Shown piece by piece: positions 33,700 through 48,068 of a DNA stretch of 64,000 nucleotides (its first letter is position 1; every line of letters starts with the position of its first letter). Made by a program: the position numbers and the translations under genes. Origin of the DNA: Coenobita brevimanus (Eukaryota; Arthropoda; Malacostraca; Decapoda; Coenobitidae); assembly GCA_032717465.1 (NCBI GenBank), contig CM064665.1:24218588-24282587 (forward strand), read 5' to 3'. Below the pieces are notes generated by a model. It did not search any database and had not been told where the DNA came from. It saw only the letters and a program-made list of their open reading frames with translations.

Positions 33700-33899
33700 C
33701 AGTGTTGCCAAGCAGAAATCTTCAAAAGCGCTAAGCTCAACTTTAAAACGCGCTAAACTATAGGTAAACAGTTCAAATTTTCGCGCTAAATTGGACTTCA
33801 AAACGCGCTAGATATAGAAGAAAATCTAATATTTTTTGGCGCTAAATTATTATGAAAAGCACTAGATCTAGGGCCAAAAGCGCTAAGTTGGCAACTCTG
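33700..33899. mobile_element. hAT-type MITE, 200 bp
   Basis: The left terminus CAGTGTTGCCAA and right terminus TTGGCAACTCTG form a 12-bp terminal inverted repeat with one mismatch. They fit the CAGNGTTGCCAA-style ends of hAT elements. The unit is flanked by a perfect 8-bp target duplication, ACTGCCCG, at 33692-33699 and 33900-33907. The interior is AT-rich with repeated GCGCTAA/GCGCTAG words in both orientations near both ends, plausible subterminal transposase-binding motifs. No coding capacity is present, so it depends on an autonomous hAT elsewhere. Confidence 0.93.
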
Positions 33900-34219
33900 A
33901 CTGCCCGCCAGAAGCAGACCAGTTATATACTTTTATGACTGAGTTTTAAGTTTCTGCATGACCCACTTCCCAAACTTCTTATTCAATTTCTCATATAAAC
34001 TAAAACTTTAACAACGCAGGGATGAAGTGTTAACCCCAAACAAGAGTCGCCATCGCCTTGTGAACATAATTTTGTTTGTATATGTTATGACTGTGCTCGA
34101 ATTTCGAGAAATATTTGTTCTGTATAAATACTGTCGTGATTTGGTAGACGTACACGCCCTTACGTGCTTTCTTTTTTGCTGCTGTCGTGTAATGAGAGTT
34201 GTGAAGTAAAACATCAGAC

Positions 34220-34395
34220 TGTCCTTGCTGGCCAAATGTCATCGTTCATTTTTACGAGGTGCTTTAACCCCATCCTTGCCCCACACTCGTCACCACCACC
34301 ACCACCGCCACCCATCTTGTCTACCACTCTCCACCCACCCCTTAATTTTTCTACCCCTACTCACCCACCCCCCATCCACACACTCATTGAATTTG
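34220..34395. other. C-rich low-complexity stretch
   Basis: A run of CACC/CCAC words generates proline/serine/histidine-rich open frames. No gene is supported. Confidence 0.6.
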
Positions 34396-34679
34396 CAGCT
34401 TTCAGTGCACAAGAATGAGGTTTCAGATCATAAAAGACTCAGAGTTCTAGGACTGCCACTTCAGACTTCGACCGAGAACTTTTTGAACACCCTCGTATAT
34501 CTGTATCATTACGAAAATGTTCTTAAATTTCGAGCCTTCAGGGGATCGGTGTGAGGCAAGACAGTTACCGAAGTTTAGGTGGCTCTCCAGGTAAGTTATT
34601 CCAAAGCTGAGCAGCGAGGCACCAGACCCTCCTACACCCAGGCTTCCAACAATTCCAGTTCCGAGAGCAAAGTTTTAAT

Positions 34680-35450
34680 GGTGGTGGGAAAACTAGCGAA
34701 GGTCATGGGTGGTTAGAGGAGGAGTTGTAGCCCAGAGGAACAATTAGAAAACAGCGAGGAGGAAGGGTGGAAGAAGCGTAAGTGATGAGAAACCAAAGTG
34801 GTGAAGAGGAAACTACAGCGACGAAGAGGTGAGTGGAATCAAAGTTCTATCTGTCTAGCTATTCCCAGACGCCCCAATCCCGTTACGGGTGGCCACAAAC
34901 AAATCGCCTCCAAGTCGCCCTGTCCCCCACCATATCACTGCCCTGCTCCCAACTCACACACCCCTCTCTCATATACCTCTCCACATCCCTTCATCTCATC
35001 CTCGGCCTCCCCCTCCCTCTTCCCCCCTCCACCTCACTCACATACACTCTCTTCGTCAGTCTTTCACCCTCCATCCTCTCCACATGGCCAAAAGTTGCAG
35101 TCCTAAATAACAACTAGAAACTACGATGGAGGAAGGTGCAAGGGTGTCAGTGAAAGGTGAGAAACGGCGGAGAGAATGAGTGATATTATTGTAGTGAACT
35201 TATGACAAAACTACGAGGGGAAAGAAAGCAACTACTGAAGGTCATACGTACTGAAAGGAGGAACTGTAGGGCCGAAAAACACGTAGAAAACTACAACGCG
35301 GAAACCAAAGAGGAATGCAGACGAGGATAAGGGATGAGGGGAATGTGAGATTTTGAATATGGTCTGGATTTTTACTAATCTCATGCCCTGTTTTTTGGAT
35401 GACAGAGAGCGGAGGGAAGTAACTGCCGAAGATAAGAGCAAGAAATATAC
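34680..35450. repeat. Degenerate purine-rich tandem repeat, split by a LINE tail
   Basis: Repeated words such as GAAGGTCAT, GGAGGA(A/G)(C/T)TGTAG and AGAAAACTACAACG recur at about 34695, 34800, 35110, 35235 and 35285. A LINE 3' end (34862-35100) interrupts them. Confidence 0.55.
34862..35100 (-). mobile_element. LINE 3'-end fragment
   Basis: The fragment closely matches 41525-41760 in the same orientation. It reads on the minus strand from the GGCCATGTGG word, encoding the WFGH(V/M) motif, to a GGCCACCCGTAACGGG terminus. It is a strongly 5'-truncated copy of the LINE type decayed at 17640-18950. Confidence 0.75.
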
Positions 35451-35837
35451 AGCAATGAGCTAAAGAAGGGATGTAAATAAAACTTCAGCTATGGGGCGAA
35501 TCATTTGTGAGCAAGGACAGAATTGTTACGTCGGGGGAAAAAAAAAAAACTACAAGCGAGAAACAAGGAAAAGATCTGGATATAAAATGAATAGCAGGGG
35601 TGAGTGGCACTGTTGATAATACATTAAATTGCTACTAGTGGGAAATGTGGGGGAATGTAGACTTGGAGGTGTAATTCCCAAGTAGGAACTAGGAAGAGGA
35701 AATGTGGAAGGGGTGTAGGTGAGAGACAGTAAACGGAGGGAAGTGATTAATGTTGAAATGAAATGTTGTTATCCCGTTGATACCAGTGTTGTCCTGTTTC
35801 ACGGTGACATGCACAACGGGGGGAAGTGACTGCTGTC

Positions 35838-35840
<3 letters not shown>

Positions 35841-35882
<42 letters not shown>

Positions 35883-35895
35883 ATATATATATCTA
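35841..35895. repeat. (TA)n microsatellite
   Basis: About 55 bp of TA repeat. Confidence 0.95.
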
Positions 35896-35899
35896 TTCT

Positions 35900-36275
35900 T
35901 AGCCGTTTTGAGTGTCCACTGCAGGATCGGCATGTCCCGACCGAAGTGGGGACGATACAGCCAATGTATCTCTACCAAGTGGCTTAGGCTGTCTGGTAGA
36001 GATTGTAGGCAGGGTGAGAAGTGCTTGTAAGTGTAATTGTAGTGTTGTAGAGGCTTTGGATGTGTGTATAGTCTATGAACCAAGTGTAATCGGCCCGCGC
36101 AAGCCGACTGGGTGCAAGCATACTTTATAGTATGCGACACTGGTTCAACCACAGCACCCCTTATGTCCACCAGTGCAGTATGTGGCCTGAAGAACGCTCC
36201 CAAAGTTTATTAACCTGGCGCGGTGCGAACCCTCGTTCTTCAGTGTACGAAAACTCACACTTTACCACTGAGGCT

Positions 36276-36276
<1 letters not shown>
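35900..36276 (-). repeat. tRNA-headed SINE candidate
   Basis: The minus strand from 36276 reads GGAGCCTCAGTGGTAAAGTG (box A region) and GAGGGTTCGCACCG (box B, about 36218-36231), with tRNA-like spacing. About 300 bp of unrelated body follows, ending at a (TA)n tract. A second (TA)n abuts the head. Confidence 0.65.

Positions 36277-36357
<81 letters not shown>
36277..36357. repeat. (TA)n microsatellite, then (GA)n
   Basis: About 80 bp of TA is followed by a GA run at 36360-36381. Confidence 0.95.
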
Positions 36358-36360
<3 letters not shown>

Positions 36361-36382
36361 GAGAGAGAGAGAGAGAGAGAGT

Positions 36383-36886
36383 TGTGGTAGGTGAGGGCGC
36401 TCACCATCCACTCACACGATGTAGTGCTGCTGTCGGATGTCTGCCCTTTCCTCTCTTCCATCCTTCTTTCCTTCCATCCTCTTCTGTCTTTCTTCCCTTC
36501 ATTCTTTCCTTGTCCTTCTGCCTACGGGTGACTTTACACTCCCCCTTCTGTCTTTCTTTCCTTCATTCTTTCCTTTTCCTTCTGCCTGTGGGTGACTTTA
36601 CACTGAGTGGCAAACCAAATGGTTTCCTGTACACCAGGAAACCATTCACTACGCTGGGTGGTAACCATATAGCTAAATTTTGGCACCTGGTGGTTTAGTG
36701 GGTAATTATTGCGCTCCAGTCGGATTGAGCCGGTGAAGGTTTATATCCAAGGGATGGTTGGGGTTGATTGCTCATGTAATGCCACTCAGGGATGAATGAG
36801 GCTGGTCACTCTCATCTTAAATGTCGAGACCAACTGCCTAGCCCCGGGCTGCTACGCTCCTCATGGGGCAATGTAAGATTGGATGA
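36383..36886 (+). repeat. 573-bp-period direct repeat, copy 1
   Basis: The copy matches 36958-37458 along its whole length. It contains CATTCTTTCC..TTCTGCCT-type CT-rich words duplicated internally (about 36500-36600) and a palindromic TTTCCTGTACACCAGGAAA (about 36622-36641). A tRNA-like segment has box A-like TGGTTTAGTGGGTAATTA and box B-like GGTTTATATCC (about 36690-36750). It is probably a SINE-bearing unit duplicated with the adjoining (TA)n. Confidence 0.8.
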
Positions 36887-36887
36887 T

Positions 36888-36952
<65 letters not shown>
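36887..36952. repeat. (TA)n microsatellite between the direct repeats
   Basis: About 64 bp of TA separates the two copies. Confidence 0.95.
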
Positions 36953-36955
<3 letters not shown>

Positions 36956-36957
36956 CT

Positions 36958-37458
36958 TGTTGGTACGTGGGGACGCTCGCTATCCACTCACTCGATGTAG
37001 TGCTGCTGTCGGGTGTCTGCCCTTTCCTCTCCTCCATCCTTCTTTCCTTCCATCCTCTTCTGTTTTCGTTTCCTTCATTCTTTCCTTGTCCTTCTGCCTA
37101 TGGGTAGCTTTACACTCCCTCTTCTTTCTTTCCTTCATTCTTTCCTCTTCCTTCTGCTTGTGGGTGACTCTACACTGAGTGACAAGCCAAATGGTTTCCT
37201 GTACACCAGGAAACCATTTACTGTGCTGGATGGTAACCATATAACCAAATTTTGAAGCCTGGTGGTTTAATGGGTAATTATTGCGCACGAATCGGATTGA
37301 GCCAGTGAAGGTTTATATCCAGGGGATGGTTGGGGTTGATTACTTATGTAATGCCACACAGGGATGAGTGAGGCTGGTCACTCTCATCTTAAATGTCGGG
37401 ACCAACTGCCTAGACCCCGGCTCCTACGCTCCTCATGGGGCAATATAGGATTAGATGA
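36958..37458 (+). repeat. 573-bp-period direct repeat, copy 2
   Basis: The copy has the same order of elements as copy 1. The tRNA-like segment is at about 37262-37320, and the copy ends in GATGGATGAATGGATGGATG instead of (TA)n. Confidence 0.8.

Positions 37459-40556
<3,098 letters not shown>

Positions 40557-40644
<88 letters not shown>
40557..40644. repeat. (TA)n microsatellite at the LINE 3' end
   Basis: About 88 bp of TA directly follows the LINE terminus. It probably grew from the element's own TATATA tail. Confidence 0.95.
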
Positions 40645-40647
<3 letters not shown>

Positions 40648-41524
40648 TCATAGATTAAGAACAATACGATACCTAACCTCTTCAAGCCCAGGACGTCAGT
40701 CTGAACTTATTGTTACCACAGTTGTATTCTGGTTAATACATCCGGTTGGTGAAGAGGTTAATATGAACTCACCGCTTCGAAATTGTACATTAAGCTGCAT
40801 GACACTGTGTAGTTATGGCATGAATATCCTCCTCTGGTCGAAGGGGATATAAAAACCGAATTATCTGTCTATAACCCTCACAACAGCAGCCATCACAAGC
40901 CAATAGCTTCACTTCCACATCAAAACTGCGTCTTCTGAGAGGCTTTGCTGACACCAACCTATAACCTGTAATTGAGGAAGAATCGCTCACGCTACGGAAA
41001 TGGTCCTGCTTTCTCTCCAAACCAATGGGCAATATTTTCTGCCTCGAAACGTTTTGACTTCGGCGTCTGATTTTTTTCCGAATGAAAGGCTGCGCTGATG
41101 GCTTCATCCAGGCGCTGTGGATGAGTCACTCTCTCTTGGGGCAAGAATGGGACTAAGAGGGAAAAATTTGTGCAAAAATGGACGCTAAACGGGAGAGAAG
41201 TATTCCAAGGGAAGAAAGGAAATATCCGAGAGACTGAAACTAGAGCTTGAATCAACGTCAGGGATGTTGGTGGATACACGGCATAGAGACGCGAGAAAAT
41301 ATCTGACCCCTCGCCACATTTCTGCACTACAGCTGTACTCCTCCCCACCTACTAAACACATGGGTATTGGGAAATAGGTTTAGAGTAGGGAGGTATAGAG
41401 GAGTTAATGAGTGAGGATGGATGACTGTCTTATTTTTTCCTTATTGTTTATTTTGTTTTCTCCGTTTTCCGGTGCATATGTCGGGAGCTGAGCCTCTGAC
41501 TATCTATGTACTTACCTATTGCCA
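40645..41524. other. Unassigned sequence
   Basis: No supported gene or repeat. Confidence 0.35.
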
Positions 41525-41760
41525 GACACCTTAATCTCTTATACGGGGTGGCCACAAACAAATTGCCTCCATGTCACCCTGTCCCCCGTCATTTCACGGC
41601 CCTCCTCCCGATTCACACACCCCTCTCTCATATACCTATCCACTCCATCCCTCAATCTCATCCTTGGCCTTCCCCTCCCTCTCTCCCCCTCCACCTCACA
41701 GACACTCTCCTCGTCAGTCTGTCACTCTCCATCCTCTCCACATGGCCAAACCACCTTAAT
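41525..41760 (-). mobile_element. LINE 3'-end fragment
   Basis: This is the same segment as 34862-35100, with few differences. The minus strand begins near GGCCATGTGGA and ends near GGCCACCCCGTATAAG. Confidence 0.75.
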
Positions 41761-42059
41761 GTGTTTCTCCTAACGCTTCCTGTGATGTGATAGCCTCTGA
41801 CCAGATAGCTAAATCAATCCAGTCTTACTGATTACCTAACTAATTATACCAGTGATATATTGTCTATATTTCCAACTGCCTGACTTCGTCACTGACTGGG
41901 TAACTGAGTGACTGAAAAGTTGACTTGCTGCAATACTTTGTAGCAGATAGATTGACAGAATAATATATTAAGAAGTTCAACATCAATGACAAAGTTTTGA
42001 AATTGTATAAAGACATTACTGATCGAAAAACATTATATTATACGTCAGGAATCTAATCT

Positions 42060-43400
42060 GCTAGACAGTCTTCCACTATCTTATACAATCACGCCACAAA
42101 ACCCCACACCATAACACCACAACATTCAGCATCAATACACACCATCACACTACCACAAATTCCCACAATATCTGCATGCTACACATTACCACACTACAAC
42201 CCCAACACGCTAGAGCACCACCACAACGCTGCACACCAGTACACACTACTACCCCACCTCTACTACACCACTACACACCACTGCATCTCTATCACACCAT
42301 CGCACTACTGCACCACTGCACCATAACATCTCACTATACATCATTATCACTATACACAGCCAGAGCATAATAACAATATAATGTTAATATAGCAACCCCA
42401 ACAACACATATTACACAAAGAACTAACACAACAACGGCATCACACCTCCCCACATCACAGCAACAACAACAACTGAACATATTGCACAGAACACTGCATT
42501 AATACACCAATATAACCATTATTGAACCTTGTTATATACGATATTGTACTAACATCACAACATCATCATAACTAACCATATTACACAAGGCACTATACCA
42601 CACCACCATACCACCACAGCACTAAACCCTACGCGTCTTTACACATTAGAACCACCACAACACCGCACCCTACTACATCACACAGGGCTTTACACTAATG
42701 AACCATAATCACAACACCACACTTCACTATTTTAAAGCAACTAATACGATCCCAGCACCACACATCACCATATTACAAAAACCACGGCCACAGCACCACA
42801 TCTTACCACCCAAAGTACTGATGCTGGAGAGGGACGCCTTCATGTGGTGGCACCGATATAATAGGGTGGCCCTACTGTCATTAACTCCCTCCCTATCCCC
42901 TTAAAAGAAGGATGCAGGACTGCAAAAAGGTGACTTCAGCCTGCAGTCTACCGGGTTTACTTTCAGATGAGTCTGGAGGTACATCAGCAACAAGAGTTCA
43001 AGGCATTACAACAACCACACCGCTATAACACACTATAAACCGCTAAACTAATATAATTATCTCACCACAATAACTCAGCCACAACCACGTATCACACAAG
43101 GTAAGTAACAAACACAACACACAAACGCCACAGGATAGACAACCACAACACCACACCATATCCAGAAGGCACTAACACACCATAACACCAGCTCCACACC
43201 ACGGCATATCACATCGTATCACAATAATAATAACAACAGCCATAACACCTAACCTCGCCATATCACACAGTGCATTACACAGCAACCGATCCACTACGCC
43301 ATCACACCATCAGACTCTACACCCTGGTCACATCACAACAAAAACAACCGCACACATCACCACAGGGCACTGGCATCACAACACCCACAACAGCACCAAA
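42060..43400. repeat. A/C-rich low-complexity block
   Basis: About 1.3 kb is dominated by CACCACA, ACACCA and ACAACA words with almost no G on this strand. It is interrupted by ordinary sequence at about 42820-42990. It resembles an old, degraded CA/CAC satellite. No open frame here is credible. Confidence 0.7.
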
Positions 43401-43753
43401 GTCTTGATAATAATTGCACAGTATTGCAATGATCCTGCAACACAGATTAACCTTTTGCACTCATCCTGAACACTCTAATGTATAGTATTGGACAATGCAC
43501 CTCATCAGAGCCAAACAACCCTACTTTTATCCTACTGCATCAGACCCTATACCACTACGTCTCTTGATTAATGGCATGATGGGGCGTTTTGCTTAACTTC
43601 TATTGTTTCACGTAATACCGCCAGTCCAGTGTTTATGTTGCGATACACACTGCTTCAGTACTGTGGGTGTGCAGCTCCTGAGGCAATTATGTATATATGC
43701 CAAACACATGGCCTTTGAAAAACGTTGTTAGAGCGGATACAGAACAGACTTAT

Positions 43754-43787
43754 TCCTCTGTCTGCCTGTGTCTGTCTGTCTGTCTGC

Positions 43788-43842
<55 letters not shown>

Positions 43843-43852
43843 GCACTGTGTG

Positions 43853-43899
<47 letters not shown>

Positions 43900-43922
43900 G
43901 CGTGTGTGTGCGCGCGCGCGCG
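43754..43922. repeat. Compound microsatellite (TGTC)n(TC)n(TG)n(CG)n
   Basis: Consecutive runs of TGTC, TC, TG and CG occur within 170 bp. The CG end is potential Z-DNA. Confidence 0.95.
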
Positions 43923-44184
43923 CTTTTACATACGTGTGGGCGTATTTCCTGTATTTTTCAGTTGACGTATTTCATCACTAGCCTAACCCCTCCAAAATTA
44001 TAATTCTTTCATGAGCAATTATATTTGAGGTTGATCTAAAGCTGACCCAAAATGAATGGCAGGGAGTGTCTTCTGGATATCGAATAAAATAAAACGTGTG
44101 CGAAACACTGTAGTGATAACAGTATGTGAGTGAAGTGTAACAGCTTGAGTAAGTGTTTTGGGGAAGTGTGAATTTTGGAGTGGC

Positions 44185-44379
44185 TGAACCAGTTAAGCAA
44201 GCTCCCTAACACATTTACCTAAGCGACTCATATTGCTTATTATACCGTACTCTTCTTCGTCGTGTAATATCGCCATACTTTGCAAAGACGTACAAAAGGA
44301 TGCTGATCAGCCATATCCAAAAATAAATCAACAAGGAAGAGGTGCTAGGGAGCCTCCTTAACCGACGAGAGTACGGGCC
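44185..44379. mobile_element. Long-TIR MITE (family M2), copy 1
   Basis: The ends AGTTAAGCAAGCTCCCTAAC and, inverted, CTCGTCGGTTAAGGAGGCTC form ~30-bp imperfect terminal inverted repeats. The interior matches copy 2 at 45596-45812 (RTACAAAAGGAT..., CCCAAAAATAAATCA). The left tip is shortened. No coding capacity was seen and the target duplication is unclear. Confidence 0.7.
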
Positions 44380-44896
44380 ACTGGGAAAATGGACGTGAGT
44401 GATGAAAGGGGTGAGAGTTAACAGGGAGGCAGGAGGGGAAGACAGAAAATTAGGTTAAAATAATATTCTACAGTATGTGAAACTATGAGGATATGAGGTA
44501 TTGGTGATGAGGAAGCAAATGAACTATTCACTCTAACTTGGCCAAAAATTGACATCTCTCCATCTTGAATGCTGAGTTCTAACGATAGATTGACACTAGA
44601 ATATGATGCTAGCCACGAAGACGTTCTGTGGAAATAAGGATGAGCCAAAACATCATCTTTTCTGGCCACTGAACATGAAATGAGCTGTAAAAGGACGAAA
44701 CTCCAGGCTAAATTAAAGTGGAAGAAGTATAGCAGAATGTAGAAGCGGAGCGTTGGTGTATGCCTGGATCAACTTCAGACATGAATTACACTCTTATTAT
44801 ATCCATTCAGTCAATGGCAAAGATTGATGTGGACGGGTTCGCCTTTAGGGTGGAGCTGGTATATTATCTAGGTTTTTGATAACTTCGAGCTGTTAA

Positions 44897-45165
44897 AGAA
44901 AACCCCACTTGCGTGGGGCTCGAACCCACCTCGCCACTGCTGGTCTATAAAGTATGTGGCCACCATATGATGACGCTTTTCCCTCTTTTTGGGGGGATAC
45001 TCACACCTCGACCCATTGCTGTGTGGAGAAGGTAGTAAGCTTAGGCTGGCCCGGACACGATGATGGATCCGATGAGAAGGAAAAACGGCATCAAATGGCG
45101 GCCACTCACCCGTTAAACCTGCAGTGACGGGATGGGTTCGAGCCCCACGCAAGTAAGGGTGCATT
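44897..45165. repeat. Inverted pair of tRNA-like repeats (arms ~100 bp)
   Basis: The left arm (about 44900-45000) and right arm (about 45065-45160) are imperfect reverse complements. Each ends with CCCCACTTGCGTGGGGCTCGA or its near complement and contains a pol III box B-like GGGTTCGAGCCCC. They share further words (GGCCACCAT.TGATG.CG.TTTT.CC). It could be two opposed SINE copies or a fold-back element. Confidence 0.7.
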
Positions 45166-45509
45166 CACTGCTTGATGTGTAATATGTGGATTGAGATGTA
45201 GACCATTTGAGCGGGAACTGTGCAGTCTGTGCCCAGATATGTCTACAAAATATATGATGATAATTTTCCTCTCACGTATACCCGTCTCCCTTTCTGCATC
45301 GTACCTGACCCATTTATCTTATCGGAGTAATTAAGGTTACCTGAATGAGAAAGACTATGATGACGATATCGTGGTTGGAAGAAAGTGTTAGAAAATCTGT
45401 TTAAAATAATAACTAATGTAAAATATGCAAAACTGTTATGTCGTTGCAGGGTATCTGATCTTGTATAATTAAAATCCGACCACAGTCAGGACAAACCATT
45501 CACTAATAT

Positions 45510-45511
<2 letters not shown>

Positions 45512-45570
<59 letters not shown>
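45512..45570. repeat. (CT)n microsatellite
   Basis: About 59 bp of CT, followed by a short (CA)n. Confidence 0.95.
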
Positions 45571-45573
<3 letters not shown>

Positions 45574-45595
45574 ACACACACATCAATGAGCAATC

Positions 45596-45812
45596 ACTCT
45601 TCTCGTCGGTTAAGGAAGCTGCCTAACACCTTTTCCTAAGTAATTCATTTTGTTTATTGAAGCTTACTGTCCTCTTCTGTGTTTCACAAATCCTTCCCAA
45701 TAGCCCCATACTCTGCATAGATAACGGGCAAAAGGATATTAACCAATCATACCCAAAAATAAATCACTGAGGAAGTGTCAGGGAGCTTCCTTACCTGACG
45801 GGAATACGGGCC
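45596..45812. mobile_element. Long-TIR MITE (family M2), copy 2
   Basis: Its termini TTCTCGTCGGTTAAGGAAGC and, inverted, TTCCCGTCAGGTAAGGAAGC make ~35-bp imperfect TIRs. It lies in the same orientation as copy 1, 1.4 kb away, and is about 20 bp longer. Confidence 0.75.
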
Positions 45813-45967
45813 TTCGTCACCGCTCCCTTGTCTGTTTAGTTTGCCATATGATAAGCTCTAGTGTGCAAGATGAGTCGCAAAAGGGGAGGTGTTGAGAAAC
45901 CTTCTGTAATCACAGGAATTAGGTCCTTGAGGTTAAGATTATCCTAGCCAGTCATAAACCCCTACCT

Positions 45968-45974
<7 letters not shown>

Positions 45975-46024
<50 letters not shown>

Positions 46025-46510
46025 TAAATAAACAGATATATATAGATACATAAATAGATAGATACAGACAGATAACAATAGATAGATAGATAGATAGATA
46101 GTACGAGAAAGAGAGATAAAGAGCGTAATAGAGAGAGAGACAGATAGAGATAGATAGAAAGATACATAGACAAAGAGAGATAGATAGAGCTAAAGAGATA
46201 GGTCTATAGAGATGAATAGAGAAACAGATTAATAAAGATTGATAGACAGAGATAGATAGATAGATAGTGATAGATAGATTGATGGAGATAAAGATAAAGA
46301 TTATGAAATAGATGCAGAGATAGTAAAATAAAGAGATAGAGACTTGATAGATAGATGGCCTGAGAGAGAGAGAGAGAAGGAGAGACAAACAGACAGACAG
46401 ACAGATGTACATAGAGATAGAGTTAGATAAAGAGATAGATAGATAGAAATTAGATAGATAAATAGATTGATGGATAGATAGAAAGACAGGGAGATAGACA
46501 GAGATTGAAA
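45975..46510. repeat. (GA)n followed by degenerate (GATA)n tract
   Basis: About 45 bp of GA precedes ~490 bp of GATA/GACA/GAGA words. The tract ends exactly where LINE homology begins (about 46513). Confidence 0.9.
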
Positions 46511-46512
46511 TT

Positions 46513-48064
46513 AGGTGGATATTGGCTTCTTTCCACGAATTAGGGAACGAAGAAGTACGTATGCATAGTGTGAATAATTTTGCAAGAACAGAGGCAAGTT
46601 TTGGGGAACACTTTTTAAGAACAATTGGAGTGATTCCATCTGGCCTGGAGCTTTGTTGGTAGGTAAATTGTCTAGGATGGATTTCACTTACCTTGTCTGT
46701 ATCTTAAGTGGAACAATGTCGGGAGAGGCAAGTTTTAGTGCTGGGACATGCTGGCTGGCTTCCTCAAAGGTAGAATTTCTGACGAATGTACTAGCAAAGA
46801 TATCTGCTTTCCCACGCGGGTCATTTTTAATGTTGCCATCTGGAGATTTTAGTGGGGGAATGGATGATGGCTTGTTAAAGTTATCATTGAAAGAATTGAG
46901 AGCTGACCGGAATATTCTATTGTCATTAGGGTTGTTAAGTAGTTTTGATGCTTGGTTTTGAAGAAAGTTTGATTTAGCAATATTCATTACAACTTTTGCA
47001 TGGTTTCTAGCAATTTTAAATTGAGATATTGATTCAGATGTTTTTGATTTCAAGTAATAGTTATATGCTGATGACTTTTGGGCTATTGCTCTGGCACAGT
47101 TGATTTGGAGAGTTCGATCTTTTAGTGAATTGTTGACTTGATATGAACAAATCCATACCAGCTAATATTAAATCGCAAATGTGGGACTGGGTAGAATTGA
47201 CATCACTAGAGAAGAAAGACTGCCATGGAATGGCAGCAAGATAATTTCTAAATTCATCCCAGTTTGCCCTATCAAAGTGCCATCGGGTCACCCTGACAGG
47301 TTCAGAACGGGGAGGTTTGGGGGGGCTAAGTAATGAGGCTTTGATGAGATTGTGGTCAGAGGATCCAAGTGGAGACAATACCTCTATCCTATACTGATCT
47401 GGATTATTTGTCAGGAACAGATCCAAAAGATGGGCATTATGATCAGGATTATCTGGTATTCTGGTTGGTTGCTTTACCAGTTGTGTGAGATTGAACGATT
47501 CTGCAACAGCTCGCACTCTAGACTAGCATCGTCAGTCCTGGCAGAGTGCAATAACCTTTCAACATTATGTATGTTAAAATCACCCAAGATGGTAATCTCG
47601 GTGTTATGAGCAAGATTAAGGTTACTCAACTGTGTGGAAATGGAATCAAATACACTGGGTTCAGAAGAAGCACTGGGGGAGCGATGGACTACACAGATAT
47701 ATTTGGTGATATTTTGATAGTTTAGTTTATACAGCGAGTAATCAAAACTGTGTGAAGTGAAGTTTAAAATGGTGTCAACTGCATATTGGGATTTGATATA
47801 ACAACAGGTGCCACCCTTATTACGGAAGTTTGTGAGGAGATTGTAACCAGGAAAACAATATGAGGATATTACAGTAGACGGTGAGATTTGTGGTTCTGTG
47901 AGGAATAGGGCCAGAGGGGATATGGACTGTAGGAAAAAATGGACTGAATTTAAGTTGGTATTAAGCCCACGGATGTTGGTGAGGAATAAGGCGGCATTTT
48001 CACTTCTCTGCTGACGAGCATGGCCTGAAATCGCACTAGTTGCTGCTGGCACAGTCGCTGGAAG
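46513..48064 (-). pseudogene. LINE family B, 3'-truncated copy (endonuclease to start of RT)
   Basis: The minus strand, from 48064 down, reads an apurinic-type endonuclease domain. It has NIRGLNTNLNS, LFLTEPQ, KYICVVHRSPSAS and ILGDFNIHN (Asn of the GDFN motif kept), then, after a frameshift near 47515, LGSSDHNLIKA. A linker follows (46688-47053) and homology stops at 46513 before the RT core, at the GATA tract. It parallels the fuller copy at 51285-54800. Loss of the 3' part is unusual for a LINE and implies a later deletion or exchange. Confidence 0.85.
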
Positions 48065-48068
48065 ACAA

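Noticed and set aside
42060..43400. CRISPR-like or satellite array
   Set aside because: No fixed unit or spacer regularity, only A/C-rich low complexity; CRISPR is not expected in animal nuclear DNA.
45939..46412. Minus-strand frame of 157 residues
   Set aside because: Encoded wholly by GA and GATA microsatellite.
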